NCBI GenBank assembly: GCA_018401495.1
Contig: JAGYJX010000035.1
Coordinates: forward strand, 186,001-250,000
Length of the DNA stretch: 64,000 nt
Direction: 5' to 3'
From: Rhodospirillaceae bacterium
Lineage (GTDB): Bacteria; Pseudomonadota; Alphaproteobacteria; Thalassobaculales; Thalassobaculaceae
In this document: positions 58,572-64,000 of the stretch, piece by piece
How positions within the stretch are numbered: the first letter of the stretch is position 1
Layout: every line of letters begins with the position of its first letter
Position numbers and translations under genes: made by a program
The notes under the pieces: generated by a model
What the model saw: only the letters and a program-made list of their open reading frames with translations
What the model was told of the DNA's origin: nothing
The model's database searches: none

Positions 58572-60238
58572 GCGACCTCCAGCGCCGCGGACGAGTGACG
58601 TGGGGCTCGGCCCGGCTTCAACACCCGATCGGCGATCTGCTGGAAGGATGGACGGTTGCTGACCAGAATCAGCGTGGTACGGCCCTTACGGCGCAACAGC
58701 GCCTCCCGGAACAACCGGTCAGACGCCAGATCCAGGTTGGCGTTGCATTCATCCATGACGATCACGTCCGGATCCCGGGCGAGGCAGCGCACGATCGGGA
58801 TTTGCTGGCGGATGGACGCCGGCAGAGCCTCGGCCATGTCCGGGCGAATCTCGGTCTGGAACCCGCGCGGCAGCTTGGACACGGCAACGGTGAGGCCGAT
58901 CTCGTCAGCCGCCTCCTCGACCGCTCGGATCGTTTCCGGATCCGACGAGAACCCAGTGAGATTGTCGAGAATCGTGCCTTCGAACAACGCCGGCTGCTGC
59001 GCCAGATAACCGATCCGCGACCGCAGCCACCGGTCATCCCACTCGTCGGCCGGGTGTCCGTCGTACAGAATCTCTCCGTCGTCCGGCAGCATCACCCTCG
59101 CCGCCAGCGAGAGGAAGCTCGACTTCCCTGTCCACTCTTCGCCCGCGATAAGCACCGCCTCGCCGGGCTCGATGACCAGGCTGAGGCCATCGAGAACCGG
59201 CCGCCCCGGTTCGTAGCCGAACCGGACGTTGCGGAACTCGAGCCGGCCGGCCAGCCGCTCGCCGACCAAGCCGGCGCGGCGCGGCACGGTGGGCAGATCC
59301 CGCAACGCAGCCAGACGGTGCCGGGCGATCCGGACCGACTGGTACTGGCTCCACAGCGAGGCGGCGCGGTTCAGGGGCTGCAACGCCCGCCCGGTCAGCA
59401 ACATGCACGCCGCGATCCCCCCGATCGTCATGGCGCCGTCGATCACCTGGAGCGCCCCAACCGCAACCACCGCCACCTGTGCGGCCTGACTGACGAACCC
59501 GGCAACCGACTGCGCGAAGGCTCCGGCAACCACGAGATTGCCGGTCAGATGGGCGCTGGTCTCCATGACCCGTTCGTAGCGGCGAAGGAAAAGCGGCTCC
59601 ATGGCGTAGGACTTGACTGTTACCAGCCCGCGCAGAACCTCGATCAGGAAGTTGGTCTGGGCGGCGGCGTTGTCCTGACGCTGCTCGGTTCGTCGGCGGA
59701 TTTCCCAACCGCTGAACGCCGAGACAGCGGCCATCGCGACGATGCAGCCGACGAGAACCCAGCCAAGGTCGCCGCCGATCAGGAACACCAGCGCGACGAA
59801 CAGCACAAAGAAGGGAAAATCGACCAGAAGCTGCGGAAGATAGCCCGAGCGGGACTCCCGGATGATGTCGATCGCGGCCACCCGATCGAGATGAACCGCC
59901 GTCGACTGCATCATGAAGGCGCGCGGGTCGGCGCTCAGAATGCGGGACAGTCCCCCCATGAACGCCCGGTGGCCGAAACGAGCCGCGCTGTGCGTGACCA
60001 ACCATCCGCGCAGAATTCGAACTGAAGCGTCGATCCCCGCGGCCAGCAACACACCGGCACCGAGCAGGATAAGCGTATCCTCGGAACTGTTCGGCAGCAC
60101 CCGATCGTAGACGATGAGAGTCGCGATGGGCACGATGGTCGCCATGACGTTGGAGACCAGCGACGCCAGCAGGACGGAAGGCGTCGCGACAGCCGGAAGT
60201 CGCCTCAGGTCTCTCTCAAAATCCTCCCCCCCGTGCAC
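58568..60238 (-). CDS. type I secretion ABC half-exporter with altered signature and switch residues
   Basis: 556 residues from GTG 60238, first gene of the exporter operon. No peptidase-like domain. Six-segment transmembrane domain (VMATIVPIATLIVYDRVLPNS at the start) and an ATPase with Walker A IAGEEWTGKSSFL, Q-loop YLAQQPALF, Walker B VIVMDECNANLD. The signature reads LPASIRQQ in place of LSGGQ, and the switch histidine is Asn (LVSNRPS). Both changes suggest impaired hydrolysis at one site, so it probably pairs with the neighbouring ABC protein as a heterodimer. Confidence 0.86.
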   Translation of the reverse strand: MHGGEDFERDLRRLPAVATPSVLLASLVSNVMATIVPIATLIVYDRVLPNSSEDTLILLGAGVLLAAGIDASVRILRGWLVTHSAARFGHRAFMGGLSRILSADPRAFMMQSTAVHLDRVAAIDIIRESRSGYLPQLLVDFPFFVLFVALVFLIGGDLGWVLVGCIVAMAAVSAFSGWEIRRRTEQRQDNAAAQTNFLIEVLRGLVTVKSYAMEPLFLRRYERVMETSAHLTGNLVVAGAFAQSVAGFVSQAAQVAVVAVGALQVIDGAMTIGGIAACMLLTGRALQPLNRAASLWSQYQSVRIARHRLAALRDLPTVPRRAGLVGERLAGRLEFRNVRFGYEPGRPVLDGLSLVIEPGEAVLIAGEEWTGKSSFLSLAARVMLPDDGEILYDGHPADEWDDRWLRSRIGYLAQQPALFEGTILDNLTGFSSDPETIRAVEEAADEIGLTVAVSKLPRGFQTEIRPDMAEALPASIRQQIPIVRCLARDPDVIVMDECNANLDLASDRLFREALLRRKGRTTLILVSNRPSFQQIADRVLKPGRAPRHSSAALEVA

Positions 60239-60300
60239 GCCCCGTCATCCTTCCCGCCCTGACGTCTCACGGCCCTGCCCCCGGCCATCACGAAACGTTC

Positions 60301-60329
60301 AGTATACTACATCCAAATTGCGGTAAATG
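60301..60329 (-). promoter_or_regulatory. candidate promoter of the exporter operon
   Basis: On the minus strand TATACT (60306-60301) is 17 bases downstream of CATTTA (60329-60324) within a short AT-rich stretch, 63 bases before the first ABC gene. The -35 is weak, so this rests mainly on the -10 and location. Confidence 0.35.
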
Positions 60330-60361
60330 CGGACTAATGCTTAGCCCCGGTGCCCATGGCT

Positions 60362-61255
60362 CTAGGGCACGGCACCTTGCCCATCCGAACCCTCTGCCTC
60401 GTCGAGTGCCCGTTCCAGGGCATGGCCAACGACGACCATCTCCGGTATCAGCGTCCCCGCGAAACGCCGGACCGTATCGCGGGCCGACGTTGCGACGGCC
60501 AGTGCCGGTAGCGCCGGAAGTTCCGCCGCCAACCGTTCGGCCTCGACCGCCAACCGGTCCTGCACCGCCCGCGCCGCCGCCGCCACCCTGCCGTCCCGAA
60601 AGCCGGGACGCAGCGTGACGTTGATGACAGCCAGCAACGCCGGCCATTCCGTCAGGTGGCGATAGAGGCTCGGAACCGCGAACTCCCGCTGGGACGGGCC
60701 GGGGGTCACGAGCTCGCCGAGGAGAACGCGAACGGTCGCCGACATGGTGGCGGGGTGAGTCATTGCCGGCATCGGCTCGGCAATCGCCGCCGGCGGAACC
60801 CAGGTTCCGTTGTCGTCTGCCGGCCCCATGGTTCGCTTCGGCCCCTCATCGGCGCGCCGCAAGCGCGCCTCGAGGCAGAGCATGGTCAACAAGTTGACCG
60901 GGTTGGCGCGGTTGTAAGCCTGCAGCGTCGCCCTGACCCGCGACAGCGCACCGGCGTCGAGGCCGATCGCCGAACGGGCCGCGGCGCCGATCGGCGGCAT
61001 CAGGGTCCCGGACTCCTGATCGGCCGCGACCCGCCAAGCCGTCTCCTGGATCATCCCCGAGCGGAACAGCGGTCGGACCGCCTGCCACGCTTCCGGCAGC
61101 ACGCCGTCGTGGGTGGCGAGATGGCGGAAGATCAGCGCCACCATCGGCACGCCGCTCCAACGGCGGATCTCCGCGTAGATTCCGGCGATCGTCGGGTCGG
61201 CCTCGGCCTCGGCGACCTCGGCGAGAAAACCGGCCGGCGGCGTGACGCTCTTCAT
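60362..61255 (-). CDS. DehI-family (group I) 2-haloacid dehalogenase-like protein
   Basis: 297 residues, cytoplasmic. The family has two structural repeats of about 130 residues, both visible: GVPMVALIFRHLATHDGVLPEAWQAVRP and FAVPSLYRHLTEWPALLAVINVTLRP. DehI enzymes remove halogen from 2-halo acids of both chiralities by water attack activated by an Asp. I cannot verify the catalytic residues by eye. The ATG overlaps the stop of the glutathione S-transferase gene (ATGA), implying a joint detoxification role. Confidence 0.78.
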   Translation of the reverse strand: MKSVTPPAGFLAEVAEAEADPTIAGIYAEIRRWSGVPMVALIFRHLATHDGVLPEAWQAVRPLFRSGMIQETAWRVAADQESGTLMPPIGAAARSAIGLDAGALSRVRATLQAYNRANPVNLLTMLCLEARLRRADEGPKRTMGPADDNGTWVPPAAIAEPMPAMTHPATMSATVRVLLGELVTPGPSQREFAVPSLYRHLTEWPALLAVINVTLRPGFRDGRVAAAARAVQDRLAVEAERLAAELPALPALAVATSARDTVRRFAGTLIPEMVVVGHALERALDEAEGSDGQGAVP

Positions 61256-61887
61256 ATCGACGCCGCCTCGAGTTGTTGGGGCTCCGGTACGGTCGCCCGG
61301 AACGAGTCACGCTCCGACAGCCGCTCGAGCACGCCGGCCAGCTTGGGATAAGCATCGTCCCAGCGGTACTCGGGAAACCGCACCCGCAGGTAGCCGAGGA
61401 CCGTGCCGACGACGATGTCGCCCAGCCCGAACCGGTCGCCGACGCAGAACCCGGTGGCGGGCACCAGGCGGTCGAGCTCACGCATGCCGCCCTCGATCTT
61501 GCGCATCTGGCGGGCCAGCCACGGCGCGCTCCGGCACGCCTCGGGGCGCCGGCGCTCCCAGAAATGCAGCAGGAAGGCATCCAGCATGCCGTCGACCAGA
61601 ACCTCCAGCCGCCGCGCCGCCAGCCGCTGATCCGGATCGGCCGGAAGCAGCGGCGGTTCGGGGTGCTTGACCTCCAGCCACTCCAGGATGAACCGGGACT
61701 CGTAGACGGTCTCGCCGTCCTCGAGGATCAGCACCGGCAACTTCTCGAGCGGGTTGTAGAGCGGCGTGGTGGTGTCGGCGTTCCACGGCACCTCGGTCAC
61801 GAGGTCGAACGCAAGGCCCTTCTCCGCCAGCGCGATGCGGACCTTGCGGGCGTATGGACTGGGTGTGGCGCTGAGCAGTCGCATCAT
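61252..61887 (-). CDS. glutathione S-transferase family protein
   Basis: 211 residues from ATG 61887 after GAGGAGAAG. N-terminal thioredoxin-like domain (LLSATPSPYARKVRIALAEKGL; the Ser of TPSPYARK is the usual catalytic position; YNPLEKLPVLILEDGETVYESRFI with cis-Pro and glutathione-binding ES) and the helical C-terminal domain (VGDRFGLGDIVVGTVLGYLRVRFP). Overlaps the DehI-like gene by 4 bases. Substrate unknown. Confidence 0.88.
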   Translation of the reverse strand: MMRLLSATPSPYARKVRIALAEKGLAFDLVTEVPWNADTTTPLYNPLEKLPVLILEDGETVYESRFILEWLEVKHPEPPLLPADPDQRLAARRLEVLVDGMLDAFLLHFWERRRPEACRSAPWLARQMRKIEGGMRELDRLVPATGFCVGDRFGLGDIVVGTVLGYLRVRFPEYRWDDAYPKLAGVLERLSERDSFRATVPEPQQLEAASI

Positions 61888-62013
61888 GGTGCTTCTCCTC
61901 GCCTGACAGGACCCACCCATTCTACGACCACGTGGCGCCGTGGAAACCCAATCACGCCCTGTGCGGCACCCTGCCGAGGTCGGCGAACTGTGGATTGCCA
62001 AGCCTGTCACCGC

Positions 62014-63033
62014 TCAGACAACCCTGCGAACGGCAGCGTCGGGGACGGCAGGCTCGGGGACGGCAGGCTCGGCCAGGGCGGTGCGGTTGCGCCCGCTGTT
62101 CTTGGCCGCGTAAAGCGCCCGGTCGGCGGCCTCCAGAAGCGCTTGGAGCCCACTCTGCCCCTCGCCGAGCTGGCTTACGCCGATGCTGATGGTGGCACTC
62201 AACGCCGCGCCGGAACCGATGGGTATGGCGTTGCCGGCGATCTCGCCGCGCACCCGCTCAGCCAGCGCGAAGGCATCGCGCGCCACCGTCTCGGGCATCA
62301 GGATCGCGAACTCCTCGCCGCCGAGGCGGCCGAGGACGTCGCTGGATCGGGTCGACTGGCGGCAGGTCCCGGCGATGCTCCGGATCACCAGGTCGCCGAC
62401 CGGATGGCCGTGGGTGTCGTTGACAGCCTTGAACCGGTCGATGTCCAGCATCGCCACCGACATCGCCCGCCCGTAGCGTTTGGCGCGCTCGACCTCCGCT
62501 CCGGCACGGTCCATCCAGGCGCGCCGCGACAACGCCCCGGTCAGGTGGTCGGTCGAGGCGATCTGCCGAAGTTCCAGTTCGTCCATCACCAGTTTCGCAA
62601 AACTTTCCAGAACCGCGATCTCGGCGGCCGGGAAGGTCCGGGGCTTGGTATCGATCGCGCAGAGGCTGCCGACGTTGTAGCCATCGGCACTGCGCAACGG
62701 CACGCCGGCGTAGGCGCGAATGCGAGGGTCACCGAGGACCAGCGGGTTGCCCGCGAACCGGTCGTCGTGCAGCGCGTCCCCGACGACCAGGGGCGACGAG
62801 TTCTGGATGGTGTGCGTGCAGAACGAGACGTCCCGGGCGGTCTCGCAGACGTCGAGGCCGCGGCGCGCCTTGAACCACTGGCGCTCCCGGTCGACCAGGG
62901 ACACCGCCGCCATCGGGACCCCCAGGATCTTCTTCACGAGCTCGACGATGTTCTCGAACGGAGCCTCGGGCGGCGTGTCGAGCACCTCGAGACGATGCAG
63001 CGCCAGGATCCGCCCTTCCTCGTCATCACGCAT
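62014..63033 (-). CDS. GAF-GGDEF diguanylate cyclase
   Basis: 339 residues, no membrane segment. GAF domain in the first half (FENIVELVKKILGVPMAAVSLVDRERQWFKARRGLD; SFCTHTIQNSSPLVVGDALHD; YAGVPLRSADGYNVGSLCAID), then a GGDEF domain with DIDRFKAVNDTHGHPVGD and the active-site GRLGGEEFAILMPE. GGEEF is a functional form, so cyclic di-GMP synthesis is expected, modulated by a GAF ligand. No I-site RxxD is obvious just before GGEEF. Overlaps the upstream small gene by a few bases. Confidence 0.92.
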   Translation of the reverse strand: MRDDEEGRILALHRLEVLDTPPEAPFENIVELVKKILGVPMAAVSLVDRERQWFKARRGLDVCETARDVSFCTHTIQNSSPLVVGDALHDDRFAGNPLVLGDPRIRAYAGVPLRSADGYNVGSLCAIDTKPRTFPAAEIAVLESFAKLVMDELELRQIASTDHLTGALSRRAWMDRAGAEVERAKRYGRAMSVAMLDIDRFKAVNDTHGHPVGDLVIRSIAGTCRQSTRSSDVLGRLGGEEFAILMPETVARDAFALAERVRGEIAGNAIPIGSGAALSATISIGVSQLGEGQSGLQALLEAADRALYAAKNSGRNRTALAEPAVPEPAVPDAAVRRVV

Positions 63034-63301
63034 CACGACCCTCGTTCAGCTCGAACACGACCCTGGCTACCTCGCTGCGGAACGATCCGAACACGGCGTC
63101 CAGGCTGACCTCGATGGTTTCCCGGTCGTACCCGCCGGCGATCAGGGCGGCGGCCAGGCCGAGCAGGTTCCTCTGGTGCTTCTCGACGCTGGCGTGGAGG
63201 ACCGCGGGCACCTCGTGCGGGTTCAACGACGCGGTCGCCTTGGCGACGAGTTCTTCGGCCGACACTGACACCTGATGCTCCTGATCGAAACCGGACACCA
63301 C
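63026..63301 (-). CDS. small hypothetical protein coupled to the GGDEF gene
   Basis: 91 residues, acidic and helical: VSVSAEELVAKATASLNPHE, then HQRNLLGLAAALIAGGYDRETIEVSLDAVFGSFRSEVARVVFELNEG. No cysteine, membrane segment or known motif. It ends inside the start of the GGDEF gene (8-base overlap), so the two are translationally coupled and may work together. I do not recognise the family. Confidence 0.65.
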   Translation of the reverse strand: MVSGFDQEHQVSVSAEELVAKATASLNPHEVPAVLHASVEKHQRNLLGLAAALIAGGYDRETIEVSLDAVFGSFRSEVARVVFELNEGRDA

Positions 63302-63426
63302 TATCGCCCGTCAACCTTGAACACTCCGTTAATCCGCACGCCTGGGGTGGTCGACCGTGACGCGGGAACGCGATCGCCCGGGCCACGTTGAGTAGGCCGG
63401 GGGACGCGGAAACAGGAGTGCCGGCC

Positions 63427-64000
63427 GTGGCGCCTCGAGCCAACTGGAAGGGCTTCATCAAGGTCGGGGAACTCACCTGCGGGGTGGCGCTGCACACCGC
63501 GGCCTCGACCTCGGAGCGGATCGCCTTCCACACCCTGAACCGGGCGACCGGAAACCGGGTCCGGCGCCAGTTCGTCGACCAGGACACCGGCAAGCAGGTG
63601 TCCTCCGAGGAGCCAGGTGAAGGGGTACGAGATCGCCCAGGACGAGTACGTCGTGCTGGAGCCCGCCGAGATCGCCGCCGCGGTCCCGGAGAGCGACAAG
63701 ACGCTGGCGGTCGAGGCGTTCATCCCGTGCGCGGAGATCGACGACGCGTATTTCGACAAGCCCTACTACCTCGCCCCCGCCGGCGCGATCGCGGAGGAGG
63801 CGTTCGCCCTGCTGCGCGACGGGATGCGCAAGAACAGCGTCGCCGCCCTCGCCCGCACGGTCCTGTTCCGCCGGGTGCGCACGGTGCTGATCCGGGCCCA
63901 CCACGACGGCATGATCGCGAGCACCCTGAACTTCGACTACGAGGTGCGATCCGCCAGCGAGGCCTTCGGCGGCATCCCGGAGATGTCGATCAAGGGCGAG
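63427..64000 (+). CDS. ku: Ku protein for non-homologous end joining, frameshifted, 3' end outside the window
   Basis: Bacterial Ku binds DNA ends as a homodimer and recruits LigD. GTG 63427 starts MAPRANWKGFIKVGELTCGVAL, the family N-terminus. VSSEE is followed by an extra C near 63612 (GAGCCAGGTG), and the next frame continues VKGYEIAQDEYVVLEPAEI, YFDKPYYLAP, SVAALARTVLFRRVRTVLIR to the window end. About 190 residues of the usual 270-300 are visible. ligD is not in the window. Confidence 0.9.
   Translation, partial: MAPRANWKGFIKVGELTCGVALHTAASTSERIAFHTLNRATGNRVRRQFVDQDTGKQVSSEEPGEGVRDRPGRVRRAGARRDRRRGPGERQDAGGRGVHPVRGDRRRVFRQALLPRPRRRDRGGGVRPAARRDAQEQRRRPRPHGPVPPGAHGADPGPPRRHDREHPELRLRGAIRQRGLRRHPGDVDQGR

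Overview
The window is a high-GC chromosome segment from an alphaproteobacterium, most likely a Rhodospirillales-type free-living organism. This is inferred from strong Shine-Dalgarno sites, dense ATGA/GTGA-overlapping operons, HAAT (Liv-type), FecCD and MntR systems of alphaproteobacterial flavour, a class II DAHP synthase, and dispersed REP palindromes of the GTCGTCATCCCGGCC type. I cannot name the genus.

Layout. 1-1051: 5' part of an IS481-family transposase (minus strand) with its end repeats. 1003-6296: manganese uptake locus, with a minus-strand operon mntA-mntB-mntC(DtxR fusion)-second permease, divergent from mntR and with an MntR-box palindrome inside the promoter. 6297-6920: REP/IS-end repeat cluster. 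6921-10897: DUF2946, PCu(A)C copper chaperone and a periplasmic-binding/FecCD/ATPase importer, possibly for copper or a metal chelate. 10969-15897: phosphotransferase, acyl-CoA dehydrogenase, acyl-CoA synthetase and GntR regulator, an arrangement like 4-hydroxyacyl-CoA (levulinate-type) catabolism. 15941-16477: DUF4160 remnant plus DUF2442. 16611-29785: housekeeping and metabolic genes (serine-glyoxylate aminotransferase, PAS histidine kinase, glutamine amidotransferase plus nicotinate phosphoribosyltransferase, DAHP synthase, cupin, 2OG oxygenase, glutathione reductase, lipoprotein, succinate-semialdehyde dehydrogenase). 29898-34829: hydrolase, glmS, glmU, phosphoglycolate phosphatase. 34848-34922: tRNA-Val(CAC), followed by a toxin-antitoxin pair and glgX. 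38436-39047: PAS_5 protein. 39063-46880: Liv-type ABC import operon with an SDR, a cupin and an unusual extra ATPase, divergent from an RpiR regulator.

46980-60238 is the most distinctive part. A gene of about 2,650 codons encodes a secreted RTX-like protein built from 12 complete 144- or 126-residue super-repeats of nonapeptides, plus a thirteenth partial one. A convergent minus-strand operon encodes two ABC half-exporters, both with degenerate signature motifs, and an HlyD-type adaptor. 60362-64000: DehI-type dehalogenase plus glutathione S-transferase, a GAF-GGDEF protein, a small unknown gene, and the start of a Ku gene.

Quality caveat. At least 13 otherwise well-conserved genes carry one or more single-base frameshifts, often beside short G/C runs, and two more lesions (a stop codon and an internal deletion) are present. 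The density suggests sequence error for many of them. Frames broken once are typed CDS with the shift noted. Frames with several lesions, a large deletion or little recognisable coding support are typed pseudogene.
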